DNA from: Euryodendron excelsum
Lineage: Eukaryota; Streptophyta; Magnoliopsida; Ericales; Pentaphylacaceae
Direction of reading: 5' to 3'
Assembly: GCA_033060915.1 (NCBI GenBank)
Contig: CM065384.1
Coordinates: forward strand, 29,424,501 to 29,488,500
DNA: 64,000 nt
Part shown: positions 47,018 to 58,539 of the stretch, piece after piece
How positions within the stretch are numbered: position 1 is the first letter of the stretch
Layout: each line of letters starts with the position of its first letter
Notes under the pieces: generated by a model
What the model was told of the DNA's origin: nothing
The model's database searches: none
What the model saw: the letters and a program-made list of their open reading frames with translations, nothing else
Program-made: the position numbers and the translations under genes

Positions 47018-47056
<39 letters not shown>
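47018..47056 (+). repeat. Poly(G) tract of 39 bases
   Basis: Uninterrupted run of 39 guanines after a T-rich stretch. It is exceptional for plant DNA and may be an assembly or sequencing artefact. Confidence 0.95.
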
Positions 47057-47058
<2 letters not shown>

Positions 47059-49558
47059 GTTGTTTGTGTGGCTGCAAAGTGGGGGAGTATTGAGAGTCCA
47101 ATCTGTTTGTTGGGTGGTGCCATCATGTCTTTGGTTATGCATTTGGACAGAACAGAATAGGCATTATTTTGAAGGGGAGGGATATGCCCTTATTGAAGCT
47201 GAGTTTGAGGTGTGAGGCTCCCTTTAGTTTTGCCTTACAAGTTAGAGGCTCAGTTTTGGCGTATATGTATTGCATACCCTCTGGTGCGTTTTAATGATTT
47301 GCTTTTATCTGTGAATGTAAAAGAAATGAAAAGAAAAAAGAATCTTCAAAGAAGGTGTATTCTATGCTTGTGTTTTCTTCTTTGAATGTGATCCAGATTA
47401 TTATGGTAGGACCTTCAAATGTTGTAGACGGCATATAATAGTTTGTCCTCTAAGTAGGATTCATCTCAATCTTTGGGCAGGCCATGCATATTTTGTCCTG
47501 AAGTGGTAATGTCTAGGAACGTGGTGGCTTCCTAATACATATTATACATTGATTGATTAAAGTATTAATGTATTCCAAATTAAAAAAAAAAAATGAGAAG
47601 GTCCAATAGTTCCTTGTCTCCTCCCTCTCCTATGGGCGCAGAACATATCTGTATAAGAAAAAAAATCATAAAATCTCTTTAACTTAGTGAAAGGGTGCAT
47701 TCTCCTGGTTCAAATTCCTCTGTTGTGGTCTTTCTGAAGAACACCATATTAAGACAGAAAGCAAATTGGATTGCTTGTGTCTAACTACCAACCATTAGAT
47801 GTATCTGACAAAGAAGCTGGCAAAAATCATTTCATTCCAAGCAGGAAATGAAGAACAGTTCATAGATGTTGCATAGGTGAACAAGTATATAGAATTTCAC
47901 ATTATTCTTGCATTAAATTATTTGTATGGGAGTAAGGGAGCAACTTTTTGTACTGAAATAGAACTTCATTTTTAGTGAGCTTGCCGCCTATTGCAATCCC
48001 TCGTTTCCTGATATTGGGACTAATTCCCAAATGTGAAGAACATGTAACCAACTTTAAGCCATTCGGATGAAATCATTCTTACTCAATACATCTAACCTGT
48101 CTTTTTGAAGCTTCATTGTGCCTATGATTTTGCTGCTAACCATGATGCAGAATGAGTAAGGAAAGCACTCTCCTACCAGTAGTGAGCCCAGACATAGTGT
48201 AGGGTATCAGTAAGGGGGTTTATGGTGTAGATGATTGAAAAGGAGGTGTTAGGGCTCAGGAATTAGGATATTTGATGGTTGAAAAGGGATTTAACTTACT
48301 TGTTTTGGGGTTTCGATGGCTGAAGCACAGAGCATTACGAAAGTAGTACAAAGACAAAAAGTCTAGGAGTCACTCTTACAACCCCTCAGGTGTCACACAT
48401 AGGATTAGTGTTGTATCACATGAACCCAAAAGGCTTCAAAAGGTCAAGGAAAATGCTCTTAAGTAATCTCTCTCTCGTAGTAGATGCCTTACATGGACCT
48501 ATGTAGACTTGTAAGTAATCCTAAACCAGTAGAATTGGGATTTTCTATTTTGGAAATTAAGATTTTGACTTAAAAAAAATTCATCCAAAATTAAGCTATT
48601 AGAACTATATTTGGAGACCCAACAACATTATTTGATGAATATTATGAACCATGGGCAACCATGTCCAGAAAATTTTGGAATTACAAAATGGCCCGACATA
48701 TGAAACATTAGACATAAAATAGAAACATGGTCAGAACAATACTACCCTAGATGACCATGAAATAATACTCTACTAAGTCTAAGAACTTGACTTCTGCATG
48801 GTTCTAATTGGCTTTGTGATCAACGATGCTAATTTCCTGAGTTTATGATTTTGCTCTTCCTTGAGCCATGTAGGGACTATATCGGACCATTTCCATACGA
48901 TTACTAGTTCCTTGTAATCGATATACATTTACTCTTTTCAAGCTTCATTGTCTGTGTTCAAACTATTGAAATGATTATAGACTGCTGCACATCGTTTGAT
49001 TTTTTTTCCTTTTCTTTTCTGTTTTTCTTTTTCCTTTCTTTCTTTCACTTCTTTTATTTGCATTGCTGATCCAGAACTGAATTTAGCTGATCCCTATTCA
49101 CATGCATTGTGAAAGAGATGCTTGTTCGAGATTGCTTTTGAGGCTATTATGTGGAGTATAGCTTTAAACATAGTATGATGTAGGATAGGTCTTTTATAGC
49201 CAACTCTGAGACAGTTGGGCTAGTATAGTTCATTTGAATTGAGTGAAAAAGAAAAAAGGGGAAAAAAAAAGAAAGAAAGAAAGAAAGCATTGCTTCATGC
49301 TAACACCACTTCTTGGGTCAAACACATGAGTTATTAAATTTATTTGGCCTCTGATATTGATGTCTGGTGAAGTTGCGGATATATTTTAACATCTTCTTGT
49401 TTGTCTGCATGACATGTCTCATTTAAAAAAAGATATCTAGGGGTCCAGCAGCCCTGCCACAAGGCATCACATTATGTAACTTATAAGTTTTAAAGATTGA
49501 TGAGTGTGAATAGGTTTTTAATGTCAGTTGTTGGTTAAGACATTTTCACTCCCTTTGT

Positions 49559-49559
<1 letters not shown>

Positions 49560-49601
<42 letters not shown>
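49560..49601. repeat. (GA)n microsatellite
   Basis: About 20 GA units shortly upstream of exon 2 of the carrier pseudogene. Confidence 0.95.
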
Positions 49602-49603
<2 letters not shown>

Positions 49604-50834
49604 CCAACCATAAGTAGTGTTTCTTCTATGCAATCTTTGTTCTGCAGGCATGCCACCAAATGGCATAACTGAAGGGACAGTGTTGTTTTATCTCTAGGCT
49701 TTCAACTTTGGATTTTAAAGGTTACTATAAGAGCCTCTTTGGACACTCAAAAGAGAAAGATGGCTACATAAAGTGCTTTGCTGGAAATGTTGCTTCAGGA
49801 GTGCTGCTGGGGCAATCACTTCACTATTTCTTCATCATTTGGATTATGCACGTACTTGTCTAGGTACTCGTGCAAAGGAGTGTCCACTTATTGGTCAACG
49901 TGAGTTTAAAGGGCTACTAGATGTTTATCGTAAAACCTTGTCCAGTGATGGAATTGTAGGCCTTTATCGTGGATTTGGAAAGTCAATTGTGGGAATTGCT
50001 CTCTATAGGGGGGTGTACTTTGGGATCTATGACACCATGAAGCCTATTGTTTTGGTGGGGCCTTTTCAGGTAAGTGCCTTTACCCTCTTTAGCAACAGTT
50101 TTATCTCATTTAGAGGATGTCATTTGCATCTTTGACCTGAAACATTCTTCATGAGGATGCACTGCACATGTTGTGCTGCATGTCCTGCAATTTAATATGC
50201 CCAAATAGAAGTGTTTAGTATCAGAAATTATCTGTGTCAGTTGACTTCGACACTAATGTGTTTTAGGAAAAAAGTAAAAGGGAAATATCTTTTGAGCAAG
50301 TTCTTGTCTATGGTGAACTTTCTTTTCTTTCTTTTTTCATTCTGTTTTTTTTTTAAATGCAAAAGATATCATATTGAAGGTTGGAGATCAATTACTTACA
50401 AAAAAAAATGTTGGAGCTCGCTACTTTGGAGCAGTCTTCATCAATTGTGCTGATGCTTGTGGCTAGAAGTGTGTTGTGTACAAAATAGTTTGGTGTTCCT
50501 TTGCTCTGGTATCTCACGAGACAAGTCCAAGGTGCACTGCTCATTATACATTCGATTTTGCAGGACAATTTCTTCGCTAGTTTCTTGTCTGGGTGGAGTG
50601 TGACAACAGTTTCTGGTGTCTGTGTCTATTCATTTGATACCCTCAAGTATCCTAATGCCATGCATGCATTGCGCGAAATCATTCATCTTGAGTGCTTTAG
50701 TGCACTGTTTCGTGGAGTTACTGCAACGTGCTTCTTGGTATGCAGGGGCTGGAGTACTTGCTGGCTAAGATCAATTGTACCGAATTGCCAGTAAACATGG
50801 TCACAGTATTGAGCCTCCTAGTGTCTGGAAATAA

Positions 50835-52640
50835 AATTCTTTTGCAGAGTGTATACTGGTTGCTTGGAGCGAAAGTCATGTGAATAGCATAACAAATTGT
50901 TTGCACCAATAGCTTGAATTTGGTTCTTCCGTCCAAAAGGTCTACTGTAAATTGAAGATTCTAAAAACTGGTCTCTCTTTTTAGTGGTAACTTGGGGATT
51001 CTAGGTGAAATGCAAAATGAGCAGAGGTGGCAAGTAAGGAGATGTTTGTTGTATCTGGACTTTCTTCTGTATAACAAGTTTCTTACTTCTGTGGCCGTGG
51101 TTATGTTCAAGGAATGAACAACATACCATCTCGAGAATGTGCACAGAGGAGGATCCTGTGGTGGATTGATTCAGCTGCCTAAAGTTGATATCGTAGGATT
51201 GGTCAACCAAAAGAAAAAGAAGACCCCAGAGAGAGAGAGAGAAGAGACAAGTAGAAAGGCTTCAAGTATATTATCTGTACAGTTCACTTTACAGTGATTC
51301 ATTTACAATGCCACTGGTAGGATTTGCTGGTTCGAATATTAGAATTTGGTCAAAATTTTGAGCAATGGAACCATTATGCTCCAATTTGTATGAATTTTGC
51401 CCTCATTTTAGTGCATGGGATGCAAAGCATCACATTCTGTTCATTGTCGTCAGAATTTAGAGCTCACTCTGGGCCATTGCAAAGGCACTGCATTTTTAAG
51501 GTGAGATTCTTGCCAGGCAAAAACAAAATTTTAATTGCATTTGCAGAGTTCTGCTGGGTGAATTTTGATTGTGTTTGCTCCAGAGAGCTAAAATGTCTTA
51601 AATAGCTTGATTGGCGTTCAAAAGGCTCGACCCAACGGGCAATGGACATCTGTGATTTAGTCAATGGCATCTGGTGGTTTCTTTCAGATTTGGATACTGA
51701 ATTAGCATTTGCATGCAATACCATGTAGTGAAAAATAAACCATTCTAGAAATTTTATCTGGACAGAATTTGGTGCCTGAAGCCATACGCTGTTGTATGCG
51801 AAATGAAATATGTCTTCTTTCTATGAATCTATGGTACAAGTTGTTATGGCTTAAATGCTTCTTGTAGCCTATAAGCACCCAGTATTGTGATTTGTGAGTC
51901 TGAATTCGATTGGGCTACTGTAGTTGGTCTGTTGCATATCCATAATGGAAAGCTGTGTTAGGTTTTGGCATGCCTATTGTATTCCCTGGAATTTCTATAT
52001 GTAGATCACTGGTTAAATGCTGTTATATGGTCAAATCCCATAATTGGTATTGGACTTTCTTTGTGGGCAGGAGGCAGTGATATAAGATTTAATGGCACTG
52101 GTAGTTGCTGACAGTGTTGATGGTGATTGAATCATCTCCCTGAATAGAAGTGGCCAAGGAAGAAAGGGAAGAGGTAAAACAAGGTACCAACATAAAGAAG
52201 ATGATGGATGATTCTTCAATGCATTGACCAACAGCAAGTGTTTGTCCTCATGGAATGACATTCTGAGACGTGCAGGGCGTCTACGTCATGGAAGATGAGA
52301 ACCAGGAAGCTTCTTGTTCTGTAAGATTGCTGTATATTATTTATTTATTTTTTGCTCAGTAGATTAGTATACACTTGACTGCTAAGTGATTCAATGAATT
52401 TCTGTTTCCAAATTGCGATGGGAGTTACAAAATAAGCTATAGAAATAGCATTTCACTATTACGATTTATGTTGAACAATTTATTTTTCAGTAGTCAAACA
52501 CAGTGAATTCTCATGAATTGTTTTGATATGCTAAAGTTAAGGAAGAAAACAATATTTTATATCCCTTTCTCTAGGACAATCAGTGGTACAATAGCACCCG
52601 CTACCATTACTCAGAAGAAATTACCCACGTTTAATTTCCA
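50835..52640. other. Convergent intergenic region
   Basis: Lies between the 3' ends of the carrier pseudogene (+) and the stress-protein gene (-). AATAAA at about 50830-50835 overlaps the carrier stop. No further gene is supported; the frame at 51324-51605 has no recognisable motif. Confidence 0.45.
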
Positions 52641-53565
52641 CTAAGCCAAGAGCCAAAAGTTCTTATGACGCCTAGTGGTGATTAAATAGCCACCATATTT
52701 TCTGCTCTTCCTCCTCACTGCAATCGTCATGCAGTTAGCATTTTGGATGCAGTGTTCCACAACCCTAGTGCGGGTCCTTTTCCCCGGCAGCATCGCCCGT
52801 AGTTTCCATACCGTTGATCTCTTTCTTTGCCCTAAAACCAGCAGTGACACCCTTTGCAGCTTTGCCTCTTCCACAATTGTTGGACCTTTTTCTTTTCCTT
52901 CCACCACTACTATCTCAATATGTACCTAGTTCATACAAAACATGAAGTGATTCAAAACCCAAAATCAATAGTGTTTTTGCTGAGACATTTAGTAAATAGT
53001 AGAGGTATAAATTTTCTTAGTTTTTTGTGATATTGAAGATAGAAAAATAGATGAAATAGTGAAATTAGATTTTATTTACCCCAGGCCTTCTCATTTGACA
53101 CATATCTTTCATAGAGCAAAGAAGCTCATAAGCCTTTTGCCTGTAAGAGTTTGCACCTGCGGTAAAAAATACACATATGCATATATTTAGCTCTATATGG
53201 CATTTTTATTGGTTCTTAGAATTGAAGGGAAACTCAGACACACCTTGTTTGCAGGGCTTGGTTACATGAAGAAGGACAATGGTGTCCTGACACTGAACAG
53301 GGTGAGAAAGTGCCCATTGAAGAGCACCTTTGGCTTCAAGGCCAGAATCAACCACAACCATGACTCTGTTTCCACCTTGGGACTCTTGTTCTAACATGTC
53401 AGCGTTAAAGTTCATTTCAATGCTGTTGCAGGAAGACTCGGCTTTGTCGTCTATGTAGACGGAACTGTGGCTTTGCTTGTGTTGCTGAGGCTGGGTACGG
53501 ACTCTAACACGAGCAGTGCCGCGGCTCATGCAGAAACCGGGCAATTTCATACATGCTCGAACCAT
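52641..53565 (-). CDS. Universal stress protein family (three exons)
   Basis: Intact minus-strand gene: exons 53565-53244, 53156-53080 and 52925-52641. The two introns, 87 and 154 bp, are GT...AG (donors GTGTGTCT and GTAAATAA; acceptors ACCGCAG and GAACTAG). Joined length is 684 bp: 227 residues plus stop TAG. The N-terminal 70 or so residues are variable. The USP/adenine-nucleotide alpha-hydrolase fold then begins with GGNRVMVVVDSGLEAKGALQ (first beta strand and helix), DTIVLLHV, SYRQKAYELLCSMKDMC, VVVEGKEKGPTIVEEAK, and VSLLVLGQRKRS. The C-terminus AVRRKSRKYGGYLITTRRHK-NFWLLA is characteristic of a plant USP subfamily. These proteins are cytosolic and implicated in stress responses; a precise substrate is not known. 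The canonical G-2x-G-9x-G(S/T) ATP loop is not obvious, as usual for this subgroup. It converges with the carrier pseudogene. Confidence 0.88.
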
Positions 53566-53601
53566 CTTTAGATAGCTTTGGATATGAGAAGGAAGACGAG
53601 G

Positions 53602-53624
53602 ATATATATATATATATATATATA
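53602..53624. repeat. (TA)n in promoter/leader of stress-protein gene
   Basis: About 11 TA units roughly 35-60 bp upstream of the start codon of the minus-strand gene, followed by GA-rich sequence. It may lie in the 5' leader; a TATA function cannot be told apart from simple repeat. Confidence 0.8.
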
Positions 53625-54636
53625 TGTAGAGCTAGAAAGAGAGAAAGAGAGGAGAAATAATGAGTCAAATTGTATGTGATTGTGGTGGCCATAGTTGGCT
53701 CTGTTCTGTTGACTTAATGGAAATCAGTTTCTTGTTTGGTTCTCGTGTTTTCTCCCATGGTGGGGCTCTTCAACGTGCCTACCACGCAGCTGTTGGTCCA
53801 TGCTGTGACTAGTTGAAAATTGAAGGTCCTTGTGCTTAGCCGGCCGGACTGAATTAAATACACCTTCCTCTTGGCAATATATTTCTGCCCTTCTGATATT
53901 TTCTTATTATTTTAACAGCCCAGTCTTGATTTTGCCATTGATGAACAACCATGTACCCAAATGGCGCTCATTTTGATACTCTTAATTTAATAAAAGGGTA
54001 TGTTAAAATTAATAAAAAAAAACATCGATAAAAGGGGACCCTCAATTCTTGTTTTCACAATCTAGAAATTGAACCGAATGTTTGAGATTATAATGTTTTT
54101 AGGGCATGAAATGAATCAAAAGCATGCCAGTGTCAATGTAATTAAGTGGCTTCTGGTTGTCCGATTTGGATACTTCGGTTATTGAAGTATTTAGGAGAAT
54201 GATGTAATGTGATACCTATGACCAAAGAAAAAAGTTTCATCTGGCCAATGTGAACTTTTCTTGTCCCCTAATACCAATCATAGTTACCATCAAAATTTTT
54301 ATATATATACATATATACCTATCATAGTTTACATGAACCAGATTACTTGAAGTCTTGGATCTTAGGATACATGAATCAGAGGATATCAAATGTTGGATCC
54401 AACCACCAGGCCATTTTCAAGTTGATCTGAAAAATCTTGTAATTTTAAAGGAACTAGCATTCATCCTCATCATGCCTTGTGCTTAAAGAATCTCAACGTT
54501 TGATCATTTGTTTATGAACAAATAAGATGTAATTAACTAAAAGTCAACCTTCCGGAATGGTACGTAGATTGCGGTATATGTCGAGCAAGCATATGTGTTG
54601 GCAGACATTACTTGAGTTTGTCATTTTCTGTAAGAC

Positions 54637-54643
54637 CTCTCTC

Positions 54644-54720
<77 letters not shown>
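54637..54720. repeat. (CT)n(CA)n compound microsatellite
   Basis: About 22 CT units followed by about 19 AC units, producing long spurious Ser/Leu and Thr/His frames. Confidence 0.95.
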
Positions 54721-54721
<1 letters not shown>

Positions 54722-56423
54722 TTATCTCCAAACCATTATTATATTTTGTCTGAACTATCTTTTGTCCTTTGATGGGTATGCAACATGCTTTGAAAATTTG
54801 TCGACTTTTCACATTTAGTTACATAATTGGGATGAATGGTGAATAGACACATCAGAAGGAAAAGTTCTGAGCTTACAGACAAGTGATAAAAAAAAAATTC
54901 CTGCAATTTTGCAAGTAATAGCCATTTTGATGAACCTTTTATATAAACTGAAAAGTTTTCACATTATTATGTACAAAAATTTTGAATAATCTTTCTATTT
55001 ATATAGTATTACTTTGTCAAAAAATATTTAGCCAATGTATTTGATTTGAATCTAAAAGAATACCATTAAATGGCTCAACTGATATCCATTTCTTGGTCAC
55101 TATAGTCCAATAACCCATTATTGTGGAAGAAATATTGCATACAGACCTTCCCTTCCACTAGGAGCTCATAGGAATATTTCTGGATGATTGGGACCTCAAG
55201 GAAGGGTTTCCCCACTTGATTAGCAATAATTGTAATGTAAGAAAGGGAACCATCCTTTGATCATAAAAGTCAATTTATTATATTGTCATTGACACATTAG
55301 TCCACACCCCAAGGCTGCTTGTGACACACAAATTAAGGTTCACCAGGTGGAACTTGTTTGGAATTGTTTTCAATTTTCGTTTTTTTTTTTGCTTTGTGTT
55401 TTTTAAAACAAAAAAAAAATGAAAATGTTTCGGCTGGAGACTTTTCTTATGGCTGCCAAGCTATCTTAAGACATCACGCTCTCTCTGTGCTTGTTTCCTA
55501 AATCGCGCTGGGTTAAAAGATAAGATACAACTCTTACAAGAGATATTTTCTTAACATCAATCGTGCTGATACTAAATAGAAATGTAAACTCCGATATAAG
55601 TGATACTTCATTGAATTAGTATCATATAGTCGAATCAAAAGAGCAAATGCGTACCTGTTTTTGTATTTTGTAGCACACATTTCTTTTAACAATATAACTA
55701 TTATCCGTCCTTATCCATGTTTTATAACACAAAATACACCTATATATATGTATATGTATGTATATATATATAGTATATTGGTATATTAGAGTATGCAATA
55801 TCTTTCAAGTGAGGCCACTATTCTTGGTCCTTTATAACCTTGCACCTAAAACACCTAAAACACCAGAAGAGGCCTTCTAAGGTCATTGAAAGAGGCTGCA
55901 TGCTTTCTACAAAGCAGCCTTTCTACATATTTATTTCTCATCAATATGGTCGCAGGCATGCGCATGATGGCTAATATGCAAGATAATCAATTCAGGCACT
56001 AGTGGGAATTAAGAGGCCCAAGTTCAGAATCGCATCTAAGTTGATAGTTTATTTGAAAATGTTGTAGAGATCCAGATCCACCGTTGCGTTATGGACTATA
56101 CAAAATTTGACCGAATTCTTTCATTTGCGCCATCAATATAATTTTGCAAATTTGCCAATTTGTTTCTGCAAGTACTTGCTATACAAGTCAAAAATTCGAT
56201 TTCGTCGATTCAATCATATTTTAACGATTTTAAATTTCGTGTTCCCATATTTCGTTTATTTTTTACTATTTTAGCAATTTTCTTGATTCTAATTAATTAG
56301 TGCCGTAATTGGATTAAGAGATTGGGCTTCTTTTTTTTTTTGTTTAATTACAATCGATTGGAAATCTCAGAACACTTTTTTTGTTTTTTTCCTTTGAAAA
56401 AGTCCAACAATCACACATAAACC

Positions 56424-56427
<4 letters not shown>

Positions 56428-56452
<25 letters not shown>
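56428..56452. repeat. (TA)n microsatellite
   Basis: About 12 TA units in non-coding DNA, left of the Athila-type LTR. Confidence 0.85.
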
Positions 56453-56454
<2 letters not shown>

Positions 56455-56577
56455 GTCTACCAGTTGTGAGATGATTATATTGTAAAAATGTAATTACAAG
56501 TTCTTAACTTTGTATTTGTTAGCATTAAAATAATTATAAATAGTTTTAATTAATTTACTTTTAATCAAAATAAATTT

Positions 56578-57723
56578 TGTTGATCAGTATTTTGTAGGCT
56601 TGTAGATAAAAGAGTGAACAAACCCACATAAAAAGAAAGAAGTCTTTATTGATTGGACCCCACCCACATGAATAAACATCTATTTTTCAACAACTCCACC
56701 AAAATAAGCAAAACATATTTTTATTTTTGGATAAAAGAAGGCAACTCACATGACAATTAACATGAAAAGAAGGCAATTGAAGAAATTAATAATTAAAAAA
56801 AAGAATAATGCATCATTGTAGGAAATGGATGGCTTTAGCTTGAAAGTTTATAAATAGCAACACCAAAGGCAAGAGGAGAAGAGTTGGGGAGGAGGCAAGA
56901 GAGAGATATATATGTAGGAGTTTCTAATTATTTGTGAAGTTATTTTTTTTCAAGCCAAGTCTTTTCATTATTATGAGTAACTTATTTTTTTTTTTTTGGA
57001 GCCAATTGTGAAGATCATCCGAGGATCTTGGGATATCAACGGAGGTAACTGAGTTTTCATTATTTATCTGTAAAATCTTTCAATTTTTGATAATTAAATT
57101 ATAGATATTTAAGAAAACTTAGATTTTTGACTAAGTTTGGTAATTTCTATACACAAATCTTAGTTTGATATAATTATTGCACAAATTGATGATATGAATC
57201 TATAATTTTAATTTTATTATTCTAGATTTAATTATTATTAAAATTTTATTTTAATCGTTAAATCTTTCGAATCAAAAGCTCAAGACGAAATTAAAGATTT
57301 GAGTTACAAAACTTCTGTTGAAATTTTGAGTGAATCGGATCAATTGGATCGAAGATCATTTTATTAAGTTTACTTTACAGTCTAGTTCAACAATTATCAA
57401 ACCTTTCAAAACAAACTATTTTATTTTGGTTACTATTTTTTACACCAATTGTCCAGATCTCATCAGTACTGTTCATATTGGAATTCAAACAAATTGGCTT
57501 AGGTTCCAACTGAAACTATTGCAATGCTACGGTATTTAGCATAACTTAGTCGGTATCTAAATTTTTACTGTGGTTGAATTCTAACGCAAACTTTGCATGT
57601 TTGGATAACCGTTTCCTATGATTCGACCCCGATCTTACCAAGTTATTATTAAAGCCCGATCTTATCGGGTTATTATTAAAAACTATTTCACTGCCCCTGC
57701 TCTTGAGTGTATTAAGTAGACCA
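56578..57723 (+). repeat. Probable 5' LTR of Athila-type element
   Basis: Ends near GTAGACCA (57723), ten bases before the primer-binding-site remnant. Contains TATAAATA at 56849-56856 with GC-richer sequence downstream, and a TTCGACCCCGATCTTACC motif (about 57621) of the style found near the ends of these LTRs. The left end (TGTTGATCAG, 56578) is a guess: TG start only, no partner to compare. Confidence 0.5.
56849..56856 (+). promoter_or_regulatory. TATA box of Athila-type LTR
   Basis: TATAAATA followed by AGCAACACCAAAGGCAAGAG, a plausible core promoter and transcription start region in the presumed LTR. Confidence 0.55.
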
Positions 57724-57733
57724 AATTAATTTT

Positions 57734-57751
57734 TAGTGTTATTGTCGGGAA
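57734..57751 (+). other. Decayed primer-binding site
   Basis: TAGTGTTATTGTCGGGAA resembles the Athila primer-binding site TGGCGCCGTTGTCGGGGA. The five or six mismatches are all C-to-T or G-to-A changes, as expected from deamination of methylated cytosines. Confidence 0.7.
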
Positions 57752-58539
57752 TGACTTAATTAAAATATGTGAAAATAATAAAAAAATAATAATATCTTTG
57801 TTGTGAACTTGAGGATAATTGATCGCTTCTCTACCATTATGAAAGAATTGGACAATGTATATCAACTGATTCAGTGGTTCATGCTAACTTATTATTTTAT
57901 TCCATTGCTAACTTGTATATTTGTATATATTTAATTCTTTTTTTTATATTTTTATTTTATTTTTGTAGTTAACCTATTTGGTTAGCATACTCGCCTACTA
58001 TTGGACGAATTCATTCAAGTTGGTTACCATATTTTTTATTTTTATTTTTCATTTTACCCATCTAACTCATCTAACTTACTAACTATTTAACATTTTTTTT
58101 TTATTAAGTGGATAACTAACGTTGATTACCATTTTAACATTTTATTTTCTACACTTTATTTCAGGTCTTTTTCTTTTTCTTTGTGGTTTACCTTTCGAGT
58201 TGATTCACCTCCTATTTAGGTCAGTGCCGCTTGATATGGTGACTATATAACTTTATATATATATATATATATATTATTTTTTTATTTGATTATTGTGCAT
58301 AACCTTATTTCAAGCTAATTCATCGCCTATTTAGGTTGACGCCGCTCACTAAGATCACCATAACGTTATTACTAACTTGTCTAACATTTTTTTTTTTCGT
58401 TTGTTGTTTTTATGTGCATGTATTTTCTTTTTTCTCTTTTTATTATCTTTTTAGTGTTTTTTCGTATTGATGTTTTGGAAAGGGTTAATTTATGTCTTCA
58501 TAGGATACATACACTTTTATGAAATAGTTCATTAGGGAT
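57752..58539 (+). other. Leader of Athila-type element
   Basis: T-rich non-coding leader between primer-binding site and gag. It contains two diverged copies of a GTTGATTCACCTCCTATTTA / GCTAATTCATCGCCTATTTA block followed by GTTGACGCCGCT-like sequence (about 58198 and 58315). Confidence 0.5.

Larger units (their letters stand above)
45001..49697 (+). other. Intron 1 of carrier pseudogene
   Basis: 4.7-kb intron with GT...AG ends. It contains a 39-base G run (47018-47056) and a (GA)n run (49560-49601). No other gene or clear transposon is visible. Confidence 0.7.
44743..50834 (+). pseudogene. ER-ANT1: ER-ANT1-like ADP/ATP carrier, broken
   Basis: Mitochondrial-carrier-family gene closest to the plant ER adenine nucleotide transporter ER-ANT1. 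Exon 1 44743-45000 (MTTRSERFSVYLVMGGVAAV, SIERVKLLLQNQGEL, KEEGVLAFQRGNQANVVRY; donor GTACTG). Exon 2 49698-50069 ([50 protein letters not shown]; donor GTAAGT). Exon 3 50564-50834 (DNFFASFLSGWSVTTVSGV, HALREIIHLECFSALFRGV). The introns are 4.7 kb and 494 bp. Defects: one extra base near 49710, one base lost near 49800, a shift near 50735-50748 and TAA at 50766-50768 in place of the tyrosine of GAGVLAGYD. About 12 codons are also missing at about 50648, removing the RRRMM nucleotide-carrier signature. The first carrier repeat has PIERVK changed to SIERVK. Several independent lesions make sequencing error unlikely as the whole explanation, so it is an unprocessed pseudogene. Confidence 0.85.
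53625..56577. other. AT-rich intergenic DNA
   Basis: Includes the upstream region of the stress-protein gene. I see no gene. Simple repeats occur at 54637-54720, about 55740-55770 and 56428-56452. The other open frames are within those repeats or short. Confidence 0.45.

Noticed and set aside
46967..47215. 82-codon frame with poly-glycine
   Set aside because: Created by the 39-base G run in an intron.
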